Notes under the pieces: model-generated | The model's database searches: none | The model's input: the letters and a program-made list of their open reading frames with translations, nothing else | What the model was told of the DNA's origin: nothing | NCBI RefSeq assembly: GCF_003515075.1 | Contig: NZ_QWLV01000002.1 | Span: 248,001 to 312,000 of the forward strand | Length of the DNA stretch: 64,000 nucleotides | DNA from: Sphingomonas gilva | GTDB lineage: Bacteria > Pseudomonadota > Alphaproteobacteria > Sphingomonadales > Sphingomonadaceae | Direction: 5' to 3' | Program-made: the position numbers and the translations under genes | Part shown: positions 1 through 10,771 of the stretch, one piece after another | How the letters are laid out: each line of letters opens with the position of its first letter | Numbering within the stretch: position 1 is the stretch's first letter

Positions 1-159
1 GATGCGCGGGTTCGGCTGGTTGAGGTCGCGCGTCAGGTCGGCCGCGGTGCGCAGCATCGCCTTGTCGTCGGCGATCGGCAGCCGTTCGGCGCGCGCGAGC
101 GGCGCGCCGCTCGCGCGGTCAAGGCTCAGGATCGTGGTCATCGCCTTCGGCATTGCCAT
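1..159 (-). CDS. N-terminal part of an unidentified protein (possible fatty acid desaturase)
   Basis: The first 53 codons of a leftward gene whose remainder lies outside the window. The start is the ATG at 157-159, with a second in-frame ATG two codons on. The reading frame is open to the edge and GC-rich at third positions. The peptide is polar and charged, contains RLPIADDKAMLRTAADLTRDL, ends NQPNPRI, and has no signal peptide. That ending resembles the region just before the first membrane span of some sphingomonad fatty acid desaturases, but this is a weak recollection only. It is divergent from the acyltransferase gene, with 82 bp between them, so the two may share a regulatory region. 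Confidence 0.55.
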   Translation of the reverse strand, partial: MAMPKAMTTILSLDRASGAPLARAERLPIADDKAMLRTAADLTRDLNQPNPRI

Positions 160-241
160 CAGATAATGGCGATATGGTGGCTTTTACAGGACCATGGCGG
201 CGGGGAGCCGTTTCGCCACAATTAAGCCGCGGGAAGCATGC

Positions 242-1402
242 ATGGGCGGCGGCATGACCGTAACGATTCACACCGTGCTGTCCAAGGCGGACCGCAAGGC
301 CTTCATCGAGCTCGCTTATACGCTCAACCGCGGCGATCCCAACTGGGTGCCGCCGCTCAGGAGCGAGGCGGCGGGGATGATCGATCCGGCCAAGAACGGC
401 TGGTTCAGCCATGCCGAGGCCGAGCTGTTCCTCGCCCGGCGCGGCAAGGAGCTTGTCGGGCGGATCAGCGCGCATGTCGACCGTCTGGCGCTCGAACAGC
501 CCCGGAAACAGGGAATGGGGCCCGGAACCGGCTTTTTCGGCCTGTTCGAGGCCGCCGATGCGGATGCCGCGGCAGCGCTCATCGCCCATGCCGAAAATGC
601 CCTGCGCGCCAAGGGCATGACCCGCGCGCTCGGCCCCGTCAGCCTCTCGATCTGGGAGGAGCCCGGCCTGCTCACCAAGGGCTATGATCACCCGCCGACG
701 GTGATGATGGGCCACCACAAGCCCGAATATCGCGGCTGGATCGAGGCCGCCGGCTATGCCCCCGCCAAGCAGCTGATGACCTACGAACTGGACATCCAGC
801 AGCAATTTCCGCCCATCGTCCAGCGCATCATCCAGTCGGGCGAGAAGAATCCGCGCATCCGCATCCGCGAGGTGGTCAAGAGCCGATTCGAGGAGGAAGC
901 CGCGACCATCCTCGGCATCCTCAACGACGCCTGGTCCGACAATTGGGGCTTCGTCCCGCTGACCCAGCCCGAGATCGACGATGTCGGCAAGAAGCTCAAA
1001 CCGATCGTCTTCGAGGATCTGATCCGCATCGCCGAATATGACGGGCGGCCCGTCGCCTTCATGATCACCCTGCCCGATCTCAACGAGGCGATCGCCCCGC
1101 TGGACGGCTCGCTCCTCCCCTTCGGCTGGGCCAGGCTGCTCTGGTGGCTCCGCCGCCCGCGGGTCAACACCATGCGTGTGCCGCTGATGGGCGTGGTCAA
1201 GGAGCTGCAATCCTCGCGCCTCGCCTCGCAGCTCGCCTTCATGATGATCGAATATATCCGCCGCGCCGCGATCACCCGCTACGGCGCGACGCGGGGCGAG
1301 ATCGGCTGGATCCTCGACGACAACCAGGGCATGCGCGCGATCGCCGAGACGATCCAGAGCAGCATCAACCGCATCTACACGGTGTATGAAAAGCGTCTCT
1401 AA
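242..1402 (+). CDS. GNAT-superfamily N-acyltransferase, candidate bacterial ceramide synthase-like protein
   Basis: A soluble protein of 386 residues. The ATG at 242 was chosen because GGGAAG lies 5 bases upstream; ATGs at 194 and 254 are alternatives. The N-terminal half reads as a GNAT acyltransferase domain (a DPNWVPPL segment near residue 25, then a VGRISAHVD strand). The middle carries GPVSLSIWEEPGLL and PPTVMMGHHKPEY, the conserved block of long YghO-like acyltransferases. The Caulobacter N-acyltransferase that makes ceramide in bacterial sphingolipid synthesis is, to my recollection, of this family, and sphingomonads make glycosphingolipids, so a role in amide-linked acyl transfer is plausible. 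The substrate is inferred from family resemblance, not shown. It is followed by a palindromic repeat, then by a convergent gene. Confidence 0.75.
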   Translation: MGGGMTVTIHTVLSKADRKAFIELAYTLNRGDPNWVPPLRSEAAGMIDPAKNGWFSHAEAELFLARRGKELVGRISAHVDRLALEQPRKQGMGPGTGFFGLFEAADADAAAALIAHAENALRAKGMTRALGPVSLSIWEEPGLLTKGYDHPPTVMMGHHKPEYRGWIEAAGYAPAKQLMTYELDIQQQFPPIVQRIIQSGEKNPRIRIREVVKSRFEEEAATILGILNDAWSDNWGFVPLTQPEIDDVGKKLKPIVFEDLIRIAEYDGRPVAFMITLPDLNEAIAPLDGSLLPFGWARLLWWLRRPRVNTMRVPLMGVVKELQSSRLASQLAFMMIEYIRRAAITRYGATRGEIGWILDDNQGMRAIAETIQSSINRIYTVYEKRL

Positions 1403-1405
1403 GAC

Positions 1406-1495
1406 CCGTCGCCCCTGCGAAGGCAGGGGCCGCTGGGTTTGTGGCGCATCCTTCGCCCATGCCGCCTGAGGCCCCTGCCTTCGCAGGGGCGACGG
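1406..1495. repeat. Nested palindromic repeat, family A copy 1
   Basis: Two perfect inverted 26-base arms (1406-1431 and 1470-1495) separated by 38 bases. Each arm is itself a small hairpin, CCCCTGC-GAAG-GCAGGGG. It lies exactly between two convergent genes (acyltransferase stop at 1402, DUF815 stop at 1497), so it may end transcription from both sides. Similar copies lie at 57091-57190 and 63651-63744. Confidence 0.85.
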
Positions 1496-1496
1496 A

Positions 1497-2315
1497 TCAT
1501 TCCAATGACCGCCCCGCCCGGCCGGCGATTTCTTCGACATATTGCCACGCAACCCGGCCGGAGCGGCCGCCGCGCTGGGTCGCCCAGGCGACCGCGTCGG
1601 CATCCTCGAACGCCAGCCCGTAGCGTTCGGCATAGCCACGCACGATGGCGAGGTAACCGGCCTGGTCGACGACGTGGAAACCCAGGCTCAGCCCGAACCG
1701 GTCGGCCAGCGCCAGCTGATCGTCGGCGGCGTCGCGCGGGTTGATCGCGCTCGCCTCGGCGGCATGGTCGCGCTGGATCAGGTGGCGGCGGTTGCTGGTG
1801 ACGAACAGCCGGGCGTTGGCCGGCCGCGCCTCGGCGCCGCCCTCCAGCACCGATCGCATCGCCCGCGCCTCGGCCGGCTCGTCGAAGCCGAGATCGTCGA
1901 TGAAGACCGCATAGGCCCGCGGCAGCCCGCGGATCGCGTCGAACAGGGCGGGCAGCCGTTCGAGCGCGGCGCGCGCCAGCTCGATCAGCGCGACGTCGCC
2001 GCCTTCGGCCTGCACCGCGCCCACCGCCGCCTTGACCAGCGCCGACTTGCCCGTGCCGCGCGCGCCCCACAGCAGGACGTCGTGCGCCGCGTGCCCCGCC
2101 GCAAGACGGCGCACGGTGTCGAGCAAAGCCGCTTTCTGACGCTCGATCCCCTTGAGCGCGTCGAGCGGCAGCGGCCGGAAATCGGCCACCGCGACCAGCC
2201 CCGACGCCTGCCAGACATAGGCGGCGTGCGCTTGCGGATCGGCGGCGGGCGCGGGTGGCGGGGAAAGCCGTTCAAGCGCTTCGGCAATGCGGCGGATCAG
2301 CGCGTCGTCGGTCAT
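1497..2315 (-). CDS. DUF815-family AAA+ ATPase
   Basis: A protein of 272 residues starting at the ATG at 2313-2315. It has a Walker A motif (WGARGTGKS, near residue 85), a Walker B-like strand (AVFIDDLGF) and a sensor-1-like segment (RLFVTSNRRHL). This order is typical of DUF815 ATPases, which are widespread in proteobacteria and have no settled role. It ends at the edge of a palindromic repeat. It is 32 bp downstream of the TPR gene on the same strand, so it may be the last gene of the prs-type transcription unit. Confidence 0.85.
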   Translation of the reverse strand: MTDDALIRRIAEALERLSPPPAPAADPQAHAAYVWQASGLVAVADFRPLPLDALKGIERQKAALLDTVRRLAAGHAAHDVLLWGARGTGKSALVKAAVGAVQAEGGDVALIELARAALERLPALFDAIRGLPRAYAVFIDDLGFDEPAEARAMRSVLEGGAEARPANARLFVTSNRRHLIQRDHAAEASAINPRDAADDQLALADRFGLSLGFHVVDQAGYLAIVRGYAERYGLAFEDADAVAWATQRGGRSGRVAWQYVEEIAGRAGRSLE

Positions 2316-2347
2316 GGGGCGGGCGATAGCCGCCCAGCGCCGACGCC

Positions 2348-4097
2348 TCAAGCGCGACGCTTCGCCGCCGCCAGATGCGCAGCGATCGCGGCGTTGTCGG
2401 GCGCGAGCAGCGCCGCCTTCTGCAGGAGCGCGATTCCGTCCGCCCGCCGGTCGGGTGTCCGCGCGAGCAGCACGCCCAGCGTATCGGCGGCGATCGGGCT
2501 GGCCGGCGCCAGCTCATAGGCGGCACGCGCATAGATCAGCGCGCGCTCCGGCTTGCCCGCTCCGGCGTGCGCCCAAGCGAGCTGCGAGAGCAGCGCCGCG
2601 TCGCGATTGCCCAGCCGCTGGCGCAAGACCTCCAGCGTCCGCACCGCGCCTGCCCAGTCCTTCGCCGCGATCTGCCAGTTCGCCGCGACCTTCAGCGCCG
2701 CGACGTTGCGCGGGTTCTGCTGGAGGAACAGCGACAGCACGCGTTGTGCCTCGATCCGTGCCCCCGCCCGGTCGAGCGCATCGACCAGCCGCAGCGCCGC
2801 AGCCTCGTCGAAGCGCGCATTCGCGTCGCGCGCGAAGGCGTCGGCGGCTTCGCGGTAGCGGCCCTCGGCGACCAGCGCGTCGCCGCCCGCCCAACCGTCA
2901 TCGGCCACGTCGCGCACCGGCCGCGCGGCGCGATCGAGCAAGGCGCCGGCGGCATCGCGATCCCCCAGCCGCTCGAATGCGCGCGCCGCAACGGTCAGCG
3001 CATAGCTGTCGGCATCGCGCCGCGCGATCAGCGGCTGGAGCGCGTCGACCGCCCCCTGGGCGTCGTTCGCGCCCAGCAGCGCCGCGCCCAGCAAGCGCCG
3101 CGCATCGGCATTGTCGGGCTGCATCTCGACCAGCCGACCAAGGCGCTCGACCGCCTGGGCGAAGGCGCCCGCGTGATAATCGAGCCCTCCGCGCAGCAGC
3201 AGCGCCGCCGGAAAGCCGTCCATCGCCCCGCCGGTGCGCTGGATCAGCGCGCGCGCCAGATCATAGTTGCGCGCCCGCGCAGCCAGCACGGCCTGGAGGT
3301 ACAATGCCTGCGCAGTGCTCCCCCGGATCGCCGCGGCGCGGCGGCTTGCCGCGAGCATCTCGGTATAGCGCCCCATATCGCCCAGCGTCGCGGCATATTC
3401 GATCAGCGCGGGGCCGTTGCCGGGATCGAGGTCGATCGCGGCCTCGAACCAGGGCAGCGATGCGGCGAGGCCATATTGCGTGCGGAACAGCTCGCCCTTC
3501 AGGATCAGCGCCTCGCGATTGGCCGGATCGAGCGTGATCGCGCGATCCACCGCGGCGGCTGCCCCGATGGAATCGTTCGACACCAGCCGGAAGCGCGCGA
3601 GGTCCGACCAGGCGAGGCTGTCGGCGGGCGCGAGCCGGACCGCGCGGACGAACGCCGCACCCGCGCCTTCGGCGCCGGTTCCGACCATCGCCCGCCCCTC
3701 GATCCGCGCGGCATAGGCGCGGTAGCGAGCGGGAACCCGCTCATCGCGCGCGAGCGCGAGCGCGCCCTCGCCATCGCCCTGCAACAGGCGCGCATGCGCG
3801 CGCAGGTGCAGCGCGCGCTCCTTGGGAAAACCGACCTTCTCCGCCCGGTCCAGCGCCGCTTCGGCCGCGACGCCGTCGCCCTGCCCCAGCGCCATCCGCG
3901 CCACCATCGCATGGGCCAGGCCGGCGCGCGGCTCGCTCCGCGCCGCCGCCTCGGCGGCATCCCGCGCGCGCGTGAGATCGCCCGCGCGGAACGCGGCCAC
4001 GCTCCGCGCCAGCGCCGCGCGCGCCTCGCGTGGCGAAGCCGCAGCAGGCGGCGCCAGCACCAGCGCCGCCAACACCGCCAGCCACGCCGTGTGCTTC

Positions 4098-4105
<8 letters not shown>
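2348..4105 (-). CDS. Exported TPR-repeat protein of the PrsK/PrsR module
   Basis: A protein of 585 residues, starting at the ATG at 4103-4105, which overlaps the prsR stop codon by 8 bases. Residues 1-24 form a signal peptide (hydrophobic WLAVLAALVLA, then PPAAAS). The rest is nearly all helical TPR-like repeats, for example AITLDPANREALILKGELF, AAIDLDPGNGPALIEYAAT and LLAPDNAAIAAHLAAA. PEP-CTERM/exosortase loci often carry a TPR protein (PrsT) in this position, but this one is shorter than I remember for PrsT and has no evident lipobox. A periplasmic scaffold role in polysaccharide export is an inference from context. Confidence 0.75.
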
Positions 4106-5462
<1,357 letters not shown>

Positions 5463-5464
5463 CG

Positions 5465-7510
5465 TCAGGCGGCCTTTTCTCGAGTTTCCTGGGCCAGGGG
5501 CAGGATCACGGTGAAGCGGCTGCCCTCGCCCTCGCGGCTGGCCACCGACATGCGTCCGCCCATCGCGCGGACGAGCTGGCGCGCCTCATAGGCGCCGACG
5601 CCGAAGCCGCCCGGCTTGGTCGAGGCGAAGGCGGTGAACAGCTTCTCGCGCACGAAGGCGGGCGACATGCCGCAGCCATGGTCGATCACGTCGATGGCGA
5701 CCTCATGACCTTCGACCCTCACGTCGATCCTGACCGGCGCCTCGGGCGCGCTGGCGTCGATCGCGTTCTGGACCAGATGGCCGAGCAGCGTCTCCAGCCG
5801 CTGCGGATCGGCCAGCACCAAAGCGCCCGCGGTTCGGCCGACGGACACCGGATGCAGCAGGCGCTTGGTCGCCACCAGCCCGGCGACGACCTCGTCCGCG
5901 GGCACCGGCCGCGGCGCCTCGCTGCGCGCGCTGTTATGCTGCGCCAGGCGCGCCAGCAGCGCGTTCATCCGGTCCGCCGAGTCCTTGAGCGTCGCCACCA
6001 TATCTGCGCGGAACTCGGGATTGTCCGCATGGCGTTCGGCATTGCGCGCGACCAGGCTCAATTGGCTGACCAGGTTCTTGATATCGTGCATGATGAAGGC
6101 GAAGCGGCGGTTGAATTCGTCGAAGCGGCGCGCGTCGTCCAGCGCCTGCTGGCCCTGGCTTTCGGCGAGATAGCTCGCCACCTGTCGTCCGGCGACGCGC
6201 AGCAGGTCGAAATCCTCCCAGTCGAGCGCGCGGTCGAGCGGCGGGCGGCCGAGCACCACCGCGCCCGCGACCCGGTCGAAATGGACCAGCGGCACCAGCA
6301 CCCATGCGCGCACGTCGTCGATCAGCCATTGCGGCAGCAGCGCGTGGGTGGCGGTGTCCTCGCCCTCGCGCCGTGCGGCATCGAGCTCGACGATGTGCCC
6401 GCTCGCCAGATAGGCGACCAGTCCGGCGCCGAGATCGCCCGGCGGGGTGTCCTCCGCCGGCCAGTTCCACCGTGCCGCCGCCGCCAGCCCCTCGCCCTCC
6501 GGCACGAACAGCAGCCCCTCCGGCGAATCGGTGATGTCGGCCACCGCCTTGACCACGCGCTCGGCGAGCGGCGCCGTGTCCTCGCCCGGCTTGCCCAGCG
6601 TGTCGGTGAAGCGCAGCCACTCGGCGCGGTAGTCGTAGCGGTGCTGGAACAGGTGCTTGGCGAGCTTGACCTTGATCCACGCCCGCGCCCGTGCGCTCGG
6701 CAGGGCGAGCGCCGCGGCGCTGGTGCCGAACACGAACGCCGCCTGCGCAAGCCGCGCGTGATCGCCGCCGATCAGCGCGATGCCGCTGGTCACCAGCACC
6801 ATCGCGATCAGGTAGAGGCCGATCGCCGCCAGGCTGAGCGTGCGGAAGGTCATGGTGCGCGACAGCTGCAGCGTCCAGGCGCCCGACTGGTGCAATCCCA
6901 GCCCGAGCATCGCCGCCACGCCTACCGCGACCAGGCCGCGCAGCGCCGCGACATCCTCCGGCCAGCCGCTTCCCAGATAGGCGATGGCGTAGAGATTGAG
7001 GTCGTACAGCCACATCGCGGCGATCGCGTGGATCGCGACGCGAAAGCCCGGTCCCGTATCGGGGCCCGCCGCGCTGTAGAGGTTGTGGACCAGCACCAGC
7101 GCGCCCGTCGCCACCATCATGCGCAACGCATAGCCGCCGATCGCCGCGGGATGTGCGTCATTGCCCGGCGGCGTCAGGATCGTGAACATGATCGTGGCAA
7201 GCGCGACCAGCGCCACCACGCCGTACACCGTCGCCAACGCGACACTGCGCCGCTCACGCCCGCCTTGGTGCAGTAGCGCGTACATGAACCCGAGGAAACC
7301 CAGATTCCGCACGCTCTCGGCCACGGCGGACGCGTCGCTCGCCGAATCGGTGCCGGCCATCGCCAGCGCCCACAGCGCGCTCGCCGCGAGCGCCGCGATC
7401 AGCGCGATCTTGCGTGCGCCGCCCTTGGGCGAACGCACCTGCCACAGCGCCAGCGCGGCGAACAGCAGCGCGGCGACCGCATGGCTCCACAGGCCGAGGA
7501 ACGCCATCAC
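5465..7510 (-). CDS. prsK: PrsK-type membrane sensor histidine kinase
   Basis: A protein of 681 residues. The first 300 or so residues hold about eight hydrophobic spans, starting FLGLWSHAVAALLFAALALW. A GAF-like region follows (about 320-460). The dimerisation/phosphotransfer helix contains FAFIMHDIKNLVSQLSLVAR with the acceptor His, and the ATPase domain has N box LVQNAIDAS, G1 DHGCGM and G2 GGFGVGAYEA. HDIKN in place of the usual HELRN is typical of the PrsK family. It is transcribed with prsR and immediately follows the sugar transferase gene (4 bp gap). The input signal is unknown. Confidence 0.88.
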   Translation of the reverse strand: MMAFLGLWSHAVAALLFAALALWQVRSPKGGARKIALIAALAASALWALAMAGTDSASDASAVAESVRNLGFLGFMYALLHQGGRERRSVALATVYGVVALVALATIMFTILTPPGNDAHPAAIGGYALRMMVATGALVLVHNLYSAAGPDTGPGFRVAIHAIAAMWLYDLNLYAIAYLGSGWPEDVAALRGLVAVGVAAMLGLGLHQSGAWTLQLSRTMTFRTLSLAAIGLYLIAMVLVTSGIALIGGDHARLAQAAFVFGTSAAALALPSARARAWIKVKLAKHLFQHRYDYRAEWLRFTDTLGKPGEDTAPLAERVVKAVADITDSPEGLLFVPEGEGLAAAARWNWPAEDTPPGDLGAGLVAYLASGHIVELDAARREGEDTATHALLPQWLIDDVRAWVLVPLVHFDRVAGAVVLGRPPLDRALDWEDFDLLRVAGRQVASYLAESQGQQALDDARRFDEFNRRFAFIMHDIKNLVSQLSLVARNAERHADNPEFRADMVATLKDSADRMNALLARLAQHNSARSEAPRPVPADEVVAGLVATKRLLHPVSVGRTAGALVLADPQRLETLLGHLVQNAIDASAPEAPVRIDVRVEGHEVAIDVIDHGCGMSPAFVREKLFTAFASTKPGGFGVGAYEARQLVRAMGGRMSVASREGEGSRFTVILPLAQETREKAA

Positions 7511-7514
7511 CGCC

Positions 7515-8903
7515 TCACCGCGCCCCTTCCGGCCACAGCACCACGCGCAGCGTCTGCAGCAGGATCAGCACGTCGAGAAAGGGCGTGTAGTTCTTGGCGT
7601 AGTAAAGGTCGTATTCCAGCTTCTGCCGCGAATCATCGACCGAGGCGCCGTAAGGATAGTTGATTTGCGCCCAGCCGGTGATGCCGGGCTTCACCATGTG
7701 CCGCTCGGCATAATAGGGCAGCACCTGCTCCAGGTCCTCGACGAATTGCGGCCGCTCGGGACGCGGGCCGACGAAGCTCATTTCCCCCTTCAGCACGCTC
7801 CACGCCTGCGGCAGTTCGTCGATACGAAGCTTCCTGATGATGCGGCCGATCCGGGTGATGCGCGGGTCGTCCTTCTCCGCCCACACCGCCTGGCCCGCCG
7901 CCTCCGCATCCTGCCGCATCGATCTGAGCTTCAGGATGTCGAACCCCTGGCCGTACAGCCCGACGCGGCGCTGGCGGTAGAAGGCCGGCCCCCGGCTTTC
8001 CAGCTTCACCAGCAGCGCGGTCAGCAGGATCAGCGGCAAGGTGAGCGTCAGCAGCGCCAGGCTCGCCAGCACGTCGAACAGCCGCTTGGCGGCGCTCGAC
8101 AGCATCCGGCCGGACGAGAACCCGTCGGAGAAGATCAGCCATGACGGGTTGACGCTGTCCAGGTCGACCCGCCCCGTCTCGCGTTCGAGGAATGTCGAGA
8201 TCTCGTTGACGTGGACGCCGGTCGTCTTGATCCTGAGCAGATCCTGGAGCGGCAGCGAATTGCGGCGTTCCTCCAGCGCCAGCACCACCTCGCTCGCGTT
8301 CAGAAGCACGACATGCTCGGCAAGGTTATAGATCGCATCGCGCGCGATCGCCTCGGGGATCACCCGCGCGGCCTCAGACATCGAGACATAGCCGACGCAG
8401 ACGAACCCGGCGCCGGGGCGCTTCGAAAGCGCCTTGACCCGCGCCGCGCGCGGGCCTGCGCCCAGCACGACCACGCGGCGCTTGAACGCCTGCCCGCCCA
8501 GCGTCTTGCCCAGCAGGATGCGCAGCACCATCAGCAGCACGATCGCAAGCGCCATCGCGTAGAGCAGGTTGGAGCGCCACAGGCTGAGCGACGGCACGAG
8601 GAAGAAGATCGCGGACAGCGCGATGATGCCGATCGCCACGCCCACCGTCAGCCGCGCCGCGGCGAAACGCAGGGATTGCAACGCCTCGCTGCCATAGACG
8701 CCGACCGCGACCATCGTCGTCTGCAGCGCGAAGGCGAACACCAGCAGCTGCGGCAGCCGCGTCGTCACGCTCTCGACGATCGAGCCCAGCTGATGTTGGC
8801 GGATCGTCCAGCCCAGCTCCGCCGCGGCGATCAGCAGGACGAAGTCGAACAGCCCAAGCAGCAGCACCGCATGCGGCACATAATGTTTGAACAGCCTGAT
8901 CAT
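7515..8903 (-). CDS. Exopolysaccharide-initiating sugar transferase (PEP-CTERM associated, EpsB/WcaJ type)
   Basis: A protein of 462 residues, starting at ATG 8901-8903; an upstream extension to 8969 has no credible start. The N-terminus has four or five membrane spans, a middle nucleotide-binding-like region includes RRVVVLGAGPRAARV, and the C-terminal sugar-phosphate transferase domain carries KRLFDVLAS, RRVGLYGQGFDILKLRSM, RIDELPQAWSVLKGEMSFVGPRPERP and KPGITGWAQINYPYGAS. Members of this family transfer the first sugar phosphate to undecaprenyl phosphate. The GASVDDSRQKLEYDLYY ending matches the PEP-CTERM-associated subgroup, in keeping with prsK and prsR next to it. Confidence 0.9.
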   Translation of the reverse strand: MIRLFKHYVPHAVLLLGLFDFVLLIAAAELGWTIRQHQLGSIVESVTTRLPQLLVFAFALQTTMVAVGVYGSEALQSLRFAAARLTVGVAIGIIALSAIFFLVPSLSLWRSNLLYAMALAIVLLMVLRILLGKTLGGQAFKRRVVVLGAGPRAARVKALSKRPGAGFVCVGYVSMSEAARVIPEAIARDAIYNLAEHVVLLNASEVVLALEERRNSLPLQDLLRIKTTGVHVNEISTFLERETGRVDLDSVNPSWLIFSDGFSSGRMLSSAAKRLFDVLASLALLTLTLPLILLTALLVKLESRGPAFYRQRRVGLYGQGFDILKLRSMRQDAEAAGQAVWAEKDDPRITRIGRIIRKLRIDELPQAWSVLKGEMSFVGPRPERPQFVEDLEQVLPYYAERHMVKPGITGWAQINYPYGASVDDSRQKLEYDLYYAKNYTPFLDVLILLQTLRVVLWPEGAR

Positions 8904-8922
8904 CGCCCGGCAGACCTGAAAA

Positions 8923-8941
8923 GTGTAAGGAAATCCGACAC
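8923..8941. promoter_or_regulatory. Imperfect dyad, possible regulator-binding site
   Basis: GTGTAAGGAAATCCGACAC is an imperfect 19-bp dyad (GTGT..G and C..ACAC) located 20 bp upstream of the sugar transferase start, in the divergent region shared with the guanylyltransferase gene. It is a candidate site for PrsR or another regulator. I found no convincing sigma-54 -24/-12 element nearby, so the assignment is tentative. Confidence 0.35.
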
Positions 8942-9057
8942 GGTGGAGAGGTGTCGCAAAAATTGACAAAAATTTGCTGAACGCCGCTTAGGATAAGGAG
9001 ACGGGTGTCCATCTCAGGCATTGTGCCGGGCAAGCCACCATAGTTTCCGGAGACTTC

Positions 9058-10107
9058 ATGACGACGTCCGCCATCATCCCCGTCATCCTCTCGGGCGGAT
9101 CGGGGACGCGGCTTTGGCCGATGTCGCGCAGCGATCGTCCCAAGCAGTTCCTCGCCCTGACCGCCGATGCGACGATGCTGCAGCTGACCGCCGAACGCAC
9201 GCGAGACGCCCGCTTCGCCGCGCCCATCGTCGTCGCCGGCGCCGCGCATGCCGCGATGGTCGAGGAACAGTTCGCTCAGATCGGGATCGAGCCCGCCGCG
9301 ATCATCCTGGAGCCCGTCGCGCGCAATACCGCGCCCGCCATCGCGCTCGCCGCCTTGGCGGCGGACGATCCCCATGCGCCCTTGCTGGTGATGCCGTCGG
9401 ATCACGCGATCGCCGATGCGAGCGCTTTCGGCGACGCCATCGCCGCCGCGCTGCCGCTGGTCGAGCAGGGTTGGCTGGTCACCTTCGGCATCACGCCCGA
9501 CGCGCCCGAGACGGGCTACGGCTATATCAAGGTCGGCGAGGCGCTCGGCGAGGGCGTGCACCGCGTCGACCGCTTCGTCGAGAAGCCCCCCCGTGAGGCC
9601 GCCGAGGCGATGCTGGCGAGCGGCGACCATGCCTGGAACGGCGGCATCTTCCTGTTCCGCGCCGATATCTTCCTCGGCGCATTGTCGGTCCACGCGCCGG
9701 ACATGCTCGCCGCCGCGCAGGAAGCGATGGCGAAGGCCGAGCGTAACGGCGTGCAGGTGCGTCCCGACGCGCAGGCCTTCGCCGCGTCTCCGTCAAACTC
9801 CATCGATTATGCGGTGATGGAGAAGGCCGATCGCGTCGCGGTCGTGCCGGTCAGCATGGGCTGGAGCGACATCGGCAGCTGGGATGCGCTGCATGCGCTC
9901 TCGGCGTGCGATCCGCAGGGCAATTCGTCCCGCGGCGACGCCGTGCTGATCGATGTCGAGAACAGCCTGGTCCGCGCGGACGGCGTGCGCGTGGCGATGG
10001 TCGGGGTGAGCGACCTCATCGTCATCGCCAGCGGCAGCGACATCCTGATCCTGCCGCGCGGCCGCAGCCAGGACGTGAGGAAGGTGATCGACGCGCTGAA
10101 GGACTGA
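9058..10107 (+). CDS. manC: Mannose-1-phosphate guanylyltransferase
   Basis: A protein of 349 residues that makes GDP-mannose from mannose 1-phosphate and GTP for polysaccharide synthesis. The N-terminal pyrophosphorylase signature SGGSGTRLWPMSRSDRPKQF is clear. EPVARNTAPAIALAA, FVEKPPR, WNGGIFLFRAD and a SIDYAVMEK segment follow in family order. At this length it lacks the C-terminal phosphomannose isomerase domain of the bifunctional enzymes. It is divergent from the sugar transferase, sharing about 150 bp of upstream DNA, and is probably part of the same exopolysaccharide programme. Confidence 0.92.
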   Translation: MTTSAIIPVILSGGSGTRLWPMSRSDRPKQFLALTADATMLQLTAERTRDARFAAPIVVAGAAHAAMVEEQFAQIGIEPAAIILEPVARNTAPAIALAALAADDPHAPLLVMPSDHAIADASAFGDAIAAALPLVEQGWLVTFGITPDAPETGYGYIKVGEALGEGVHRVDRFVEKPPREAAEAMLASGDHAWNGGIFLFRADIFLGALSVHAPDMLAAAQEAMAKAERNGVQVRPDAQAFAASPSNSIDYAVMEKADRVAVVPVSMGWSDIGSWDALHALSACDPQGNSSRGDAVLIDVENSLVRADGVRVAMVGVSDLIVIASGSDILILPRGRSQDVRKVIDALKD

Positions 10108-10183
10108 ACAGATAAGCTGTTGATTTATCGCACGCCGGCTGAAAGAATCGGCCTCGTACCCGCGTAATTGGGAGAAGCCCGGA

Positions 10184-10771
10184 GTGACGACGCTTCAGAC
10201 GCTCTTCACGGTGCTCGCCGCATGGCTGGTCGCGTCCCCCGGCCCGCGGCCCGACACCTCGTCCGGCGCTTGCGCCAATGGCCGCGAGGATGTGACCGCC
10301 GAGCGGCCCCACGCCACCGACGGCGCGCAGGCGGACCTGCTCGTCGCCATGGCGATGTCGCCCAAGCTCGCGAAGATCACGCGCGAAGCGGTGATCGACC
10401 GCCCGAGCGCCTGCCGGCGCGGCGGCTTTGCGGTCGGCTCGGCGCGCTACATGCTGACGGGCGATGACGGCGACGGGATGGTGCCGCGCCGCGCGCATGC
10501 GGAAGACGCCGGGGCGCCGGTCGCCTATCTGCTTTCGACCATCGACATGCAGGAACTGGTCGCATCGGCCGATGGCGGCGAGCCGGCAGGCACGCTGGGC
10601 TATGCGCTGATGACCTCGACCGAGCGCGAGGATGTCGCCTGGGCCTTCTACAAGGCGATGCCGGCCGACCGGACGCTGCGCGCCGACATGGCCCGCGCAT
10701 TGTCCGGCGAAGCCAGCCCGATCTTTCGGACCGATCGCAGGACCAGCGAGACCCAGTTCGTCGCAGGTTAG
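10184..10771 (+). CDS. Hypothetical secreted protein
   Basis: A protein of 195 residues starting at GTG 10184, with GGGAGAAG upstream as ribosome binding site. The N-terminus MTTLQTLFTVLAAWLVASPGP looks like a signal peptide, so it is probably periplasmic. The mature part is mixed-charge with no motif I recognise. Two Cys (SGACANG and PSACRRG) could form a disulfide. It lies 76 bp after manC, and its stop overlaps the convergent xthA stop by 4 bases. Codon use matches the neighbours, which supports a real gene. Confidence 0.7.
   Translation: MTTLQTLFTVLAAWLVASPGPRPDTSSGACANGREDVTAERPHATDGAQADLLVAMAMSPKLAKITREAVIDRPSACRRGGFAVGSARYMLTGDDGDGMVPRRAHAEDAGAPVAYLLSTIDMQELVASADGGEPAGTLGYALMTSTEREDVAWAFYKAMPADRTLRADMARALSGEASPIFRTDRRTSETQFVAG

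Noticed and set aside
119..1639. 506-codon leftward frame across the acyltransferase gene
   Set aside because: It is antisense to a well-supported protein, with a random-looking Arg/Ala/Gly/Pro composition typical of shadow frames in GC-rich DNA.
8963..8994. TTGACA followed by TTAGGAT upstream of manC
   Set aside because: Spacing is 19-20 bases, too long for a normal sigma-70 promoter. Also tested as a sigma-54 element (TTGC at 8974); the -24 half does not match.
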